64,000 bases of DNA from Streptomyces sp. LaPpAH-108 (lineage in GTDB: Bacteria > Actinomycetota > Actinomycetes > Streptomycetales > Streptomycetaceae). Of the stretch, positions 25,789-33,759 are shown piece by piece. The position numbers were made by a program, and so were the translations under genes. The number at the start of each line of letters is the position of its first letter. Positions within the stretch are counted from its first letter, which is position 1. The notes under the pieces were generated by a model. That model was not told the DNA's origin, did no database searches, and saw only the letters and a list, made by a program, of their open reading frames with translations. The stretch spans positions 186,001 to 250,000 of the forward strand of contig NZ_KB891993.1 in NCBI RefSeq assembly GCF_000373625.1, in the 5' to 3' direction.

Positions 25789-26949
25789 ATGGCGACGGTT
25801 CTGTGCGTCCTTTATCCCGACCCCCAGTCCGGATATCCACCGGTCTACGCCCGGGACGAGATCCCGGAGGTCCCCTGGTACCCGAACGGCCGACCGGCAC
25901 CCGCCCCGCAGGGTCCGCTGGGATTCAAGCCGGGGGAACTCGTCGGCTGCGTCTCGGGGGAACTCGGGCTGCGTGGTTACCTCGAAAAGCTCGGCCATGA
26001 ATTCATCGTGACGAGCGACAAGGACGGTGAGCAGTCCGAGTTCGAGAAGTATCTTCCCGAGGCCGAGATCGTCATCTCGCAGCCGTTCTGGCCCGCGTAT
26101 CTCACGAAGGAGCGCATCGCCAAGGCGTCGAAGCTGAAGCTGGCGCTCACGGCGGGGATCGGCTCCGATCACGTCGATCTGCGGGCCGCCGCGCAGGCGG
26201 GGGTGACCGTCGCCGAGGTCACGGGCTCGAACAGCATCAGCGTGGCCGAGCACGTCGTCATGATGATCCTGTCCCAGGTCCGCAACTACCTTCCGGCGCA
26301 CACCATTTCGGCCGGTGGCGTCTGGAACATCGCGGACTGCGTGGAGCGCGGCTACGACGTGCAGGGCATGAAGTACGGGGCGGTCGGGGCGGGTCGGATC
26401 GGGCTGGCCGTGCTGGAGCGGCTGAAGCCGTTCGGTCTGGAGCTGCACTATCACCAGCGGCATCCGCTCGATCCGCAGACCGAGAAGGAGTTGGGCCTCA
26501 CCTACCACGCCGATCTGGAGTCGATGATCCGCGACATCGACATCGTGAGCCTCCAATTGCCGCTGTATCCGTCGACGGAGAACATGCTGGACGCGGAGAT
26601 GTTCGGCAAGATGAAGCGCGGGACGTACGTCATCAATTGCGGGCGTGCGCGGCTGGTGGACCGTGACGCCGTGGTCGACGCTCTCAAGTCCGGTCAGATC
26701 GCCGGTTATGCGGGGGACGTGTGGTATCCCGAGCCCGCGCCGCTCGATCACCCCTGGCGCACCATGCAGTTCAACGGAATGACACCGCACATCGCCGGAA
26801 CGACGCTTTCCGCACAGGCGCGTTATGCCGCCGGAACCCTCGATATCCTGCAGTGCTATTTCGAGGGGCGTCCGATGTGCGAGGAATACCTCATCATCGA
26901 CGGCGGAAATCTCGCGGGCGCGGGAGCCCAGTCGTACGAGCTGGGCTGA
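25789..26949 (+). CDS. fdh: NAD(P)-dependent formate dehydrogenase, probable NADP preference
   Basis: A 386-residue metal-free formate dehydrogenase of the D-2-hydroxyacid dehydrogenase superfamily; it oxidises formate to CO2. The full family frame is seen: S-Q-P-F-W-P-A-Y, A-G-I-G-S-D-H-V-D, G-A-G-R-I-G, catalytic Arg286 and His334 (T-P-H-I-A-G-T-T), and the C-terminal F-E-G-R-P-M. Two positions are unusual. Gln223 (L-H-Y-H-Q-R-H) replaces the Asp (221 in the Pseudomonas enzyme) that fixes NAD specificity, and Glu315 replaces the Gln paired with the catalytic His. A similar Gln is found in the NADP-using Burkholderia stabilis enzyme. ATG 25789 has an AAGGG site 7 bases upstream. Confidence 0.88.
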   Translation: MATVLCVLYPDPQSGYPPVYARDEIPEVPWYPNGRPAPAPQGPLGFKPGELVGCVSGELGLRGYLEKLGHEFIVTSDKDGEQSEFEKYLPEAEIVISQPFWPAYLTKERIAKASKLKLALTAGIGSDHVDLRAAAQAGVTVAEVTGSNSISVAEHVVMMILSQVRNYLPAHTISAGGVWNIADCVERGYDVQGMKYGAVGAGRIGLAVLERLKPFGLELHYHQRHPLDPQTEKELGLTYHADLESMIRDIDIVSLQLPLYPSTENMLDAEMFGKMKRGTYVINCGRARLVDRDAVVDALKSGQIAGYAGDVWYPEPAPLDHPWRTMQFNGMTPHIAGTTLSAQARYAAGTLDILQCYFEGRPMCEEYLIIDGGNLAGAGAQSYELG

Positions 26950-26970
26950 TCGGCTCCCGCGCTCACGCTT

Positions 26971-27669
26971 TCAGTGGCTGTTGAGCATGGAGACGACCTT
27001 TTCGGCCAGCGGCCCGGCGGAGGCCGGGTTCTGGCCGGAGAGGAGGTTGCCGTCGACGATGACGTGCGGTGCCCAGGCCTTGACGTCCTCGACCGTGCCG
27101 CCGCGTGACCTGATCACGTTCTCCAGCAGCCAGGGGGCGAGTTCCGCGGTGCCGTTGAGTTTTTCCTCCTCGTTGCTGAACGCGGCCATGGTGCGGCCCT
27201 CGAAGAGCCAGCGGCCACCCGGCAGGCTCGCCGAGAGCAGCGCGGCCGGGCCGTGGCAGACCGGCGCGATGATCTTCTTGACGGCTTCGGCCTCCTGGAG
27301 GATCCGGCCCAGGTCGGGGTCGTAGGCCAGGTCTTCCATCGGGGTGTGGCCGCCGGGGATGAAGATCGCGTCGTACAGGTCGACGTCGACCTCGGACAGC
27401 GGCAGCGGGCTGGCGAGTTCCGCCGCGTGTTCCTCGATGTACGCGGCGTACCGGGGCGCCTCGGGGCCCGCGACCTCGGGCTTGAGGCTCACCGGGTCGG
27501 GGACGGGCTTGCCGCCGTCGGGGGCCGCGATGTCCACGGTGAATCCGGCCTCGGTGAGGATGCGGTGCGGGACCACGAACTCCTCGGCCCAGTAGCCGCT
27601 CGGGTGCTTCGTGCCGTTGGCGAGCGTCCAGTAGTCGACGCCCGACAGCACCATCAGGATCCTTGCCAT
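26971..27669 (-). CDS. DJ-1/PfpI family protein
   Basis: A 232-residue class I glutamine-amidotransferase-like protein. The nucleophile elbow A-P-V-C-H-G-P-A-A-L carries the Cys, with F-I-P-G-G-H and an N-terminal V-L-S-G-V-D-Y-W. Related proteins are Hsp31-type glyoxalases or stress chaperones; the long insert with T-K-H-P-S-G-Y-W-A-E-E favours the Hsp31 subgroup. It is 21 bases downstream of, and probably co-transcribed with, the LLM flavoenzyme. Confidence 0.8.
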   Translation of the reverse strand: MARILMVLSGVDYWTLANGTKHPSGYWAEEFVVPHRILTEAGFTVDIAAPDGGKPVPDPVSLKPEVAGPEAPRYAAYIEEHAAELASPLPLSEVDVDLYDAIFIPGGHTPMEDLAYDPDLGRILQEAEAVKKIIAPVCHGPAALLSASLPGGRWLFEGRTMAAFSNEEEKLNGTAELAPWLLENVIRSRGGTVEDVKAWAPHVIVDGNLLSGQNPASAGPLAEKVVSMLNSH

Positions 27670-27690
27670 GATCGCCGTCACTTCCTCGGG

Positions 27691-28710
27691 TCAGTCGGCG
27701 CGGTCCAGACCCCATGCCTCGGCGAGCAGCGCGAACGAACGCGACCGGTGCGCGGGGTCGTGCGTATAGGTGGTGATGATCAGCTCGTCCACCTCCAGGT
27801 CCGCGACGATCGCCGTCAGCTCGGCGACGACCGTCTCCGGCGACCCGACCGCGCGCACCTGCTGGAAGTCGTCGACGAAGTGCGCGACCTCGTGGCTGAG
27901 CACGGCCGCCAGGTCCTCGACCGGGGGTTGCAGCGGGCCGCGTCGGCCGGTGTAGATGCCCGCGGCCATCTGCTGGGCCGTGGTGAACAGGAAGCGCGCC
28001 TCGTCGTCGGTCGGCGCGACGAGCACGTTGACGCCCGCCATGGCGTACGGCCGCTTGATCTCGGCGGTGCTGAAGTCCGTCGAGAAGCGTGACCGGTACA
28101 GCGCCAGCGCCTGGTGCCGCAGCTGGGGCGCGAAGTGCGAGGCGAAGGCGTACGGCAGGCCCAGGTAGGCGGCGACGGCGGCGCCGTCGAGGCTCGATCC
28201 GAGCATCCAGAGCGGGACCTCGGTGCCCCGGCCGGGCAGCGCCTTCACCGCTCCCGGGGCCGCGTCGCGGGAGCCGAGATAGCGGTGCAGTTCCACGACG
28301 TCCTCGACGAACGTGTCGGTGGCGGCGGCGCCCCGGCGCAGGGCGGCGGCCGTGGTCGGGTCCGTGCCGGGGGCACGGCCGAGTCCGAGGTCGATGCGGT
28401 CGCCGTACATCTCGGCGAGCGTGCCGTAGTACTCCGCCACCATCAGGGGGCTGTGGTTGGGCAGCATCACGCCGCCCGAGCCCAGCCGGATGCGTTCGGT
28501 GTGCTCGGCGGCGCGGCCGATGAGCAGCGAGGTCGCGGAGGAGGCGAACGTGACGACGTTGTGGTGCTCGGCGTACCAGTAGCGGTGATAGCCGAGCGAG
28601 TCGGCGAGGCGGGCCAGTTCCACGGACTGGTTCAGCGCGGTGGTCGTGTCGGTGCCGGAGGCGACGGGCACGAGGTCGAGGATCGACAGCGGAACGCGCG
28701 AGGTTGTCAT
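27691..28710 (-). CDS. LLM-class flavin-dependent oxidoreductase
   Basis: A 340-residue luciferase-like monooxygenase of the MsnO8 group (V-P-L-S-I-L-D-L-V-P at the start, Y-W-Y-A-E-H-H-N, I-R-L-G-S-G-G-V-M-L-P-N-H, L-G-L-G-R-A-P-G-T). It uses reduced FMN or F420 and an unknown substrate. Start ATG 28710. A 184-base divergent region separates it from the next oxidoreductase and holds a GAAGGGA/TCCCTTC inverted repeat near 28814-28830, a possible shared operator. Confidence 0.83.
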   Translation of the reverse strand: MTTSRVPLSILDLVPVASGTDTTTALNQSVELARLADSLGYHRYWYAEHHNVVTFASSATSLLIGRAAEHTERIRLGSGGVMLPNHSPLMVAEYYGTLAEMYGDRIDLGLGRAPGTDPTTAAALRRGAAATDTFVEDVVELHRYLGSRDAAPGAVKALPGRGTEVPLWMLGSSLDGAAVAAYLGLPYAFASHFAPQLRHQALALYRSRFSTDFSTAEIKRPYAMAGVNVLVAPTDDEARFLFTTAQQMAAGIYTGRRGPLQPPVEDLAAVLSHEVAHFVDDFQQVRAVGSPETVVAELTAIVADLEVDELIITTYTHDPAHRSRSFALLAEAWGLDRAD

Positions 28711-28894
28711 ACCGGCTCGGTCCTTCGTGGCTGTTTCGATGCACGCCCTGCGGACAGACCACGGACAGCGCTCGATCGGAATGCCCGTGCTCGGATTCGG
28801 CGCCACAATCTTCGGAAGGGAGTCCCTTCACTGCGAAGGTGTCACACGCCGGACCGGCGCGCAAACAGAGCCTGCGAAGGCACGGAGGTGGGCA

Positions 28895-29836
28895 GTGCGA
28901 GCAGTCGTGATGAAGCGGTACGGAGGGCCTGAGGTCCTAAAGGTCGAGGACGTTCCGGAGCCGGGCGTCGAACCGGAGCACCGGCGCATCGAGGTGACCC
29001 GCTCGGGGGTCAACTTCGCGGATCTGCTGGTCCGGGAGGACGACTATCTCACCAGTGTGCCGTTGCCCTTCGTCCCGGGGAACGAGGTCGTCGGCCGCTC
29101 GGACGGGGAACGCGTGGCCGCGCTGATGCGGGGCGGGGGCTACGCGCAGGTCTCCCGGGCGCGGCTCGCCACCACGTTCCCGGTCCCGGACGACATCGAC
29201 GACGAGACGGCGCTGGCGCTCACCCTCCAGGGACAGAGCGCCTGGCACCTGCTGCACACGGTGCTGCGGGTGCGGTCCGGGGAGACCGTGATCGTCCCGG
29301 CGGCGGCCGGAGGCGTCGGCTCGCTCGCCGTCCAGCTCGCCAAGCGGGCGGGGGCGCGGGTGGTGGCGATGGCGGGGACACCGGAGAAGCGGGCGTTCGC
29401 CGCGGAGCTGGGGGCGGACGCCGTCGTGGACAGCCGGTCCGGCACCCTCGCCGACGATCTCGCCGAGGCGGCGGACGGCGGCGCGGACGCCGCGCTGGAG
29501 ATGACCGGCGGCGACACCTTCCGCGCCACGATGGACGCCCTCGCTCCCCTGGGCCGCCTGGCCGTGTACGGCGGCGCCGCCACCATGGAGACCACCATCG
29601 ACACCCGGGAACTCATGTCCACCGGCAAGTCCGTCCAGGGCTTCTGGCTCCCCCTCCTCTACGACAACCGCCACACCCTGACCGAGGCGGCGCACGACCT
29701 CTTCGCGGCGGTCCGGTCCGGGGAGCTACGAGTTCCCCCTGTCACCGTCTATCCACTGACCGAGGCGGCCCGGGCCCAGGAGGATCTGCGGGCGCGGCGG
29801 ACGGTGGGGAAGGTGGCGTTGGATCCGGGGCGGTGA
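28895..29836 (+). CDS. zinc-free MDR quinone oxidoreductase
   Basis: A 313-residue NADPH-dependent reductase related to QOR (M-K-R-Y-G-G-P-E-V-L at the start, V-P-G-N-E-V-V-G, A-A-A-G-G-V-G-S-L-A-V-Q-L-A cofactor loop). GTG 28895 has GGAGG 6 bases upstream and gives the family start. It is about 35 percent like the paralogue at 24702 by eye. Divergent from the LLM oxidoreductase, it may belong to one redox-stress regulon. Confidence 0.83.
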   Translation: MRAVVMKRYGGPEVLKVEDVPEPGVEPEHRRIEVTRSGVNFADLLVREDDYLTSVPLPFVPGNEVVGRSDGERVAALMRGGGYAQVSRARLATTFPVPDDIDDETALALTLQGQSAWHLLHTVLRVRSGETVIVPAAAGGVGSLAVQLAKRAGARVVAMAGTPEKRAFAAELGADAVVDSRSGTLADDLAEAADGGADAALEMTGGDTFRATMDALAPLGRLAVYGGAATMETTIDTRELMSTGKSVQGFWLPLLYDNRHTLTEAAHDLFAAVRSGELRVPPVTVYPLTEAARAQEDLRARRTVGKVALDPGR

Positions 29837-29861
29837 GAACGGGGCTTGCGGGTCCGGCGCC

Positions 29862-30329
29862 TCAGCTGTGCCGCTTGAGGGTCGCGAGGTCGCAGCTGTC
29901 GGGGTCACCGACGAATTCGTAGAGGTGTGGGTTGTCTCGGCTGCCGCCGATGTAGAGACCGTTTCCGTAGGAGCCGCCCTCGGCATCGCTGTCCCGGTAG
30001 CCGCTGATCTTGTGAAAGCTGAAGGAGACGGGCCAGTCGGTGTCGTGGGCGGGAGTCAGCTCCCAGGTTCCGCTTCCGGTCCTGCTCCAGGGGTCGCCGT
30101 CGGCGTCGTCGAGATCTGTGGGCCAGCCGACCGTCGTGAAGGTTCCGTCGGCGCGGAGAGTCAGCCGTGAGGCGGAGTTCTTATAGGTGCCGACCAGGTC
30201 CCGCGTGTTCAGTCCCCTGGGTCTCTGGTCCGCCCCCGGGCATGAGGAGGATCGGCCTGAGCATCCGATCGTGCTCACCGATGCTGCCAGGATCAGCGTG
30301 CACGCGAGGCCGAACAGCCTGCGGTTCAT
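29862..30329 (-). CDS. small lipoprotein
   Basis: A 155-residue lipoprotein with a signal peptide and lipobox (S-T-I-G-C at residues about 17-21). The mature part is a beta-rich L-V-G-T-Y-K-N ... L-T-L-R-A-D-G-T-F-T-T domain, as in many streptomycete lipoproteins of unknown function, and contains two further Cys. ATG 30329 places the lipobox correctly. Codon bias is weaker than in its neighbours. Confidence 0.6.
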   Translation of the reverse strand: MNRRLFGLACTLILAASVSTIGCSGRSSSCPGADQRPRGLNTRDLVGTYKNSASRLTLRADGTFTTVGWPTDLDDADGDPWSRTGSGTWELTPAHDTDWPVSFSFHKISGYRDSDAEGGSYGNGLYIGGSRDNPHLYEFVGDPDSCDLATLKRHS

Positions 30330-30537
30330 ATCTGCCCCCACCCATGAGACTCGATTCGATCAGTGTCGCAGTGCGGCGGCGGGTGTCCGGCGGCAGGCCA
30401 GGACGTCGGGCAGGCGGGGAAGACGACGTCGGGTGATGGTCTGATGGACTCGACGGACGAAGGGCGCGGCGGGGCGCGGGAGCCGCGCCGCTGGTGTCGT
30501 CCGGTCACCGTGTGAGCCAGTCGAAGGAGTTCCGGTC

Positions 30538-31353
30538 ATGACCGCGTTCCCCAGCGTTCCGAGCGTCAGGTCCACCCCCGAAGGCATCCGGTGGGTGCCC
30601 TCCGAGCGCTGGGTGCGCGGCCGGGCGGGCGGCAGCATGGTCGTGGACAGCAGGCGTCCCGTCCTCGTGTGGGAGCCCGGAACGCCGGTGCCGCTGTACG
30701 CGTTCCCGCGCGAGGAGGTCCGGGAGGATCTGCTCCGCCCGGCGAAGAACCCGCCGCCGCAGGGCACGCACAGCGGATCGCGGGTCTTCTACGACCTGGC
30801 GGCCGACGGCGGCCTGCGGGAGAACGCCGCCTGGACCTTCCCGTCCGAGGACCTGGCCGGGTACATCGCCTTCGAGTGGTTCGCTCGGGTGGGCCGGGGC
30901 CTGGACCACTGGTACGAGGAGGAAGAGGAGATCTTCGTCCACCCCCGCGACCCGTACAAGCGGGTGGACGCCATCCAGAGCAGCCGCCACGTCCAGGTCG
31001 CGATCGACGGCACGGTCGTCGCCGACACCCGCCGCCTGGTGCTGCTCTTCGAGACCGGCCTGCCGACGCGGTACTACATTCCGCGCGAGGACGTACGCCT
31101 GGACCTGTTCGAGCCCACCGACCACAGCACCGCGTGCCCGTACAAGGGCACCGCCGCGTACTGGTCCTGGCGGGGTGAGGGCGATGTCCCGCCGAATGTC
31201 CTCTGGAGCTACCCCCACCCGCTGCCCGCCGTCGGCGCCGTCCAGGACCTCCTCGCCTTCTACAACGAGGCGGTCGACATCACCGTGGACGGCGAGCCCC
31301 TGGAGCGCCCCGTCACCCCCTTCACCAGGCGGTCGCCGGGCGCGGATTCCTGA
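30538..31353 (+). CDS. double DUF427 domain protein
   Basis: A 271-residue soluble protein with two DUF427 folds (about 30-125 and 140-250). Each carries the Y-x-F/I-P-R-E-D/E-V-R/R-x-D-L strand signature (Y-A-F-P-R-E-E-V-R; Y-Y-I-P-R-E-D-V-R-L-D-L), plus C-P-Y-K-G and W-S-Y-P-x-P in the second. The family is common in actinobacteria and has no assigned reaction. It is monocistronic. Confidence 0.75.
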   Translation: MTAFPSVPSVRSTPEGIRWVPSERWVRGRAGGSMVVDSRRPVLVWEPGTPVPLYAFPREEVREDLLRPAKNPPPQGTHSGSRVFYDLAADGGLRENAAWTFPSEDLAGYIAFEWFARVGRGLDHWYEEEEEIFVHPRDPYKRVDAIQSSRHVQVAIDGTVVADTRRLVLLFETGLPTRYYIPREDVRLDLFEPTDHSTACPYKGTAAYWSWRGEGDVPPNVLWSYPHPLPAVGAVQDLLAFYNEAVDITVDGEPLERPVTPFTRRSPGADS

Positions 31354-31496
31354 ACCCGCCGCGCCGGATGAGGGTCACCTCCGGCGACTTTGCCAACCCT
31401 TTACAACCCAGGCCGCCCCTGTCTCGTCTCTCCGCTCGATCCATCACGCAGCCGCCCCGGCCACCCGCCGGGCCGGCCGACGAAAGAGAGCGATTC

Positions 31497-31922
31497 ATGC
31501 GCCGAACAGTCCTCAGCGCCACGGCGGCGGCCTGCGTCGCCGTGCTGGCGAGCACGGTGCCCGCGTTCGCCCACGGGGCGACCCCGACCGCCCGCCCCTC
31601 CGTACCGTCCACCTCCGTCCCCTCGGCGCGGCCGAGCGCTCCCGGCGGCGACGAGCCGAGCGCGGTCCCGACCCGGGTGCCGAGCGCGGTCCCCAGCCAA
31701 AAGCCGGGCGCGGCGCCGACCCCCGTGCCGTCCGTCGCGCCCGGCAAGGGCCGCGGTCAGGTCGCCGTCGTGCCCAGCGGCGCTCCCGACACCGGTGTGA
31801 CCACCGGATCGACCGGCTCCGACCGGAGCACCACGCTGATCGGTGGCGGTACCGCCGGTGCCCTCGCGGTGGGCGGCGCGGCCGTCTTCCTCGTGCGCCG
31901 CCGACGGGCGACCGGGGCATGA
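31497..31922 (+). CDS. secreted Ala/Pro/Ser-rich protein with sortase-type C-terminus
   Basis: A 141-residue protein with a signal peptide (cut after AFA), a low-complexity Pro/Ser/Ala stalk (about 30-95), then A-P-D-T-G-V, a hydrophobic helix (TLIGGGTAGALAVGGAAVFLV) and an R-R-R-R tail. That is a cell-wall sorting signal with a degenerate pentapeptide. The next gene is a sortase that overlaps by four bases, so this is probably its cognate substrate. Confidence 0.72.
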   Translation: MRRTVLSATAAACVAVLASTVPAFAHGATPTARPSVPSTSVPSARPSAPGGDEPSAVPTRVPSAVPSQKPGAAPTPVPSVAPGKGRGQVAVVPSGAPDTGVTTGSTGSDRSTTLIGGGTAGALAVGGAAVFLVRRRRATGA

Positions 31923-32539
31923 CCCGCTTCTCCAGGCGCGCGTTCGTCGTGGCCGCGCTGGTCCCCCTGCTCGCGAGCTGCGTCGGCCACGACGGCACCG
32001 GAGTCTCCGCCGGGCGCCCCGTGGACACGCACGCGACCGCACCGTCCTCCGCCGGTACGTCGAACTCCCCTGAGGAGAGCGGCCGTTCGGTACCCGCGCG
32101 GCTGCGGATCCCCGGGATCGGCGTCGACACCCCGGTCATGCGGCTCGGGCTGGACCAGGACGGCGGCGTGCAGGTGCCGCCGATCACCGCGCACGACCGG
32201 GCGGGCTGGTACGAGAACTCCCCGACGCCCGGCCGGACCGGTCCGTCGGTGATCCTCGGCCATGTCACGGTCGGCGCGTACGGCGACGGCGTCTTCCGCC
32301 ACCTCGACCGGCTGCACCGGGGCGACGGGATCACGGTGCGCCTGGAGAACGGCACGTCGGCCCGGTTCACGGTCACTTCCGTACAGACCGTCGCCAAGGC
32401 CGACTTCCCCACGAAGGCGGTCTACGGCGACGTCGACCGGCCCGAGTTGCGGCTCATCACGTGCGGCGGACCCCGTACCGGCGACGGCTATCGCGACAAC
32501 GTGATCGTCTTCGCCGCGTCGAGCACCGCGCACCGCTGA
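31919..32539 (+). CDS. class F sortase, predicted lipoprotein
   Basis: A 206-residue transpeptidase. The sortase core starts at P-A-R-L-R-I-P-G-I-G-V-D; the catalytic His is in I-L-G-H-V-T-V, the Cys in L-I-T-C-G-G, and the Arg in G-Y-R-D-N-V. This is the class F pattern of actinobacteria. Unusually, the N-terminal hydrophobic segment ends L-L-A-S-C, a good lipobox, suggesting lipid anchoring rather than a transmembrane helix. ATGA overlap couples it to the substrate gene. Confidence 0.83.
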   Translation: MTRFSRRAFVVAALVPLLASCVGHDGTGVSAGRPVDTHATAPSSAGTSNSPEESGRSVPARLRIPGIGVDTPVMRLGLDQDGGVQVPPITAHDRAGWYENSPTPGRTGPSVILGHVTVGAYGDGVFRHLDRLHRGDGITVRLENGTSARFTVTSVQTVAKADFPTKAVYGDVDRPELRLITCGGPRTGDGYRDNVIVFAASSTAHR

Positions 32540-32659
32540 CCGGTCGCCGCCCGCACGGTCCCGGGCCGACGGAACGTACGCCGTCGGCCCGGGGTCCTAC
32601 TCGTGGGTGCCCCGGACCCGCCCGGCCCGGAAAAGCGCCCGATCCCCCCATGGAGAACG

Positions 32660-33151
32660 TTGAAACGGTCCCGAGAGAAGGCGGCGGCAGAGCTGTTCGC
32701 CGCCCTCTACCCGCGCCTGGCCGGCTGGTGCCGTCGTCTGGTCGACGACGACGAGACGGCCCACGAGATCGCCTCGGAGGCGTTCACCCGCCTCTGGGCC
32801 CGCTGGACGTCCGTGGCGGAGCCCCGGGGCTTCCTCTACGTCACGGCCGCCAACCTCGTCCGGGACCACTGGCGCCGCATGGAGCGCGAGCGCAGGGCCA
32901 TGCGCCGCGCCACCGTGGAGGCGTCCGTCCAGCCGCCCGCCGAACAGGCCGACCCCTCGGTCCGCCTGCTCGTCCAGGCGCTCCCCGAACGGCTGCGCAT
33001 ACCGACCCTGCTGCACTACTACGCTGACGTGCCGATCCGGGAGGTGGCCGTGCTGACCGGGCGCAAGGAAGGGACCGTCAAGGCCGACCTGCACGCGGCC
33101 CGTGAACTGCTCCGCGCCCATCTGAGGAGAAGCCTTGACCACATTCAGTGA
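32660..33151 (+). CDS. ECF RNA polymerase sigma factor
   Basis: A 163-residue sigma-70 family protein. Region 2 is L-F-A-A-L-Y-P-R-L-A-G-W ... A-H-E-I-A-S-E-A-F-T-R-L-W, and region 4 is P-I-R-E-V-A-V-L-T-G-R-K-E-G-T-V-K-A-D-L-H-A-A-R. TTG 32660 has GGAG nearby; a GTG at 32603 would add a Pro-rich 19-residue leader with no homology. The next gene overlaps and is probably its membrane partner. Confidence 0.78.
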   Translation: MKRSREKAAAELFAALYPRLAGWCRRLVDDDETAHEIASEAFTRLWARWTSVAEPRGFLYVTAANLVRDHWRRMERERRAMRRATVEASVQPPAEQADPSVRLLVQALPERLRIPTLLHYYADVPIREVAVLTGRKEGTVKADLHAARELLRAHLRRSLDHIQ

Positions 33152-33656
33152 CGACGGTCCGGACTTCGGCCCCGAGGACCCCCTCGCCGTCATCATGCGC
33201 CCGCCCGCCGCGCACCTCGCGCCTCCCCCGGGCCGGTACGAGGAGATCCGCCGGGGCGCGGCCCGCCGCCGCATCCTGCGCACCGCCGTCGGCGCGGGCG
33301 CGGCCTGCGCGGTCGCCGCTCTGCTCGCCGTACCGCTGCTGCGTACGGCCCACGAGGCCCCCGCGACCCCGACGGTCCCGCTGGCCCCGCCGCCCGCGAG
33401 CAGCCCCACGACGGTGCCGAGCCCGGCCGTGCCGAGCCCGGCCCGGTCGGCTCCCCCGGACGCCGCCCCCGGCTCCGCCACGCAGACGCCGACGGTTCCC
33501 ACGCGCCGTACGGCTGCCACCGTCTCCCCCTCCGCCGTGCCGTCGGGGCGCCCTGTGTCGGCCCCGGCGGCACGCTCGCGCGGGGCCGTGCCGTCGACGG
33601 ACCCCGCGCGGCCCGGGGGTGCCGTGACGGCTTCGCCTTCGCGCGGGAGTGGCTGA
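33135..33656 (+). CDS. membrane protein co-translated with the ECF sigma factor
   Basis: A 173-residue protein with a cytoplasmic N-terminus of about 55 residues, one transmembrane helix (AGAACAVAALLAVPLL) and a long Pro/Ser/Thr/Ala-rich extracellular tail. TTG 33135 has GGAG 5 bases upstream and lies inside the end of the sigma gene (17-base overlap). The position suggests an anti-sigma role, but no zinc-binding HxxxCxxC anti-sigma motif is present, so regulation may be atypical. Confidence 0.6.
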   Translation: MTTFSDDGPDFGPEDPLAVIMRPPAAHLAPPPGRYEEIRRGAARRRILRTAVGAGAACAVAALLAVPLLRTAHEAPATPTVPLAPPPASSPTTVPSPAVPSPARSAPPDAAPGSATQTPTVPTRRTAATVSPSAVPSGRPVSAPAARSRGAVPSTDPARPGGAVTASPSRGSG

Positions 33657-33759
33657 AGTCCCGGACGAGCGTGGCGCTTTCGGGCGGCGGCTGGTGTCGC
33701 TTCCGCTGTCGCGTTGATCAACGGGCCCGCTGGACCGGCGGGTTGAGCTGTCGGACGCC

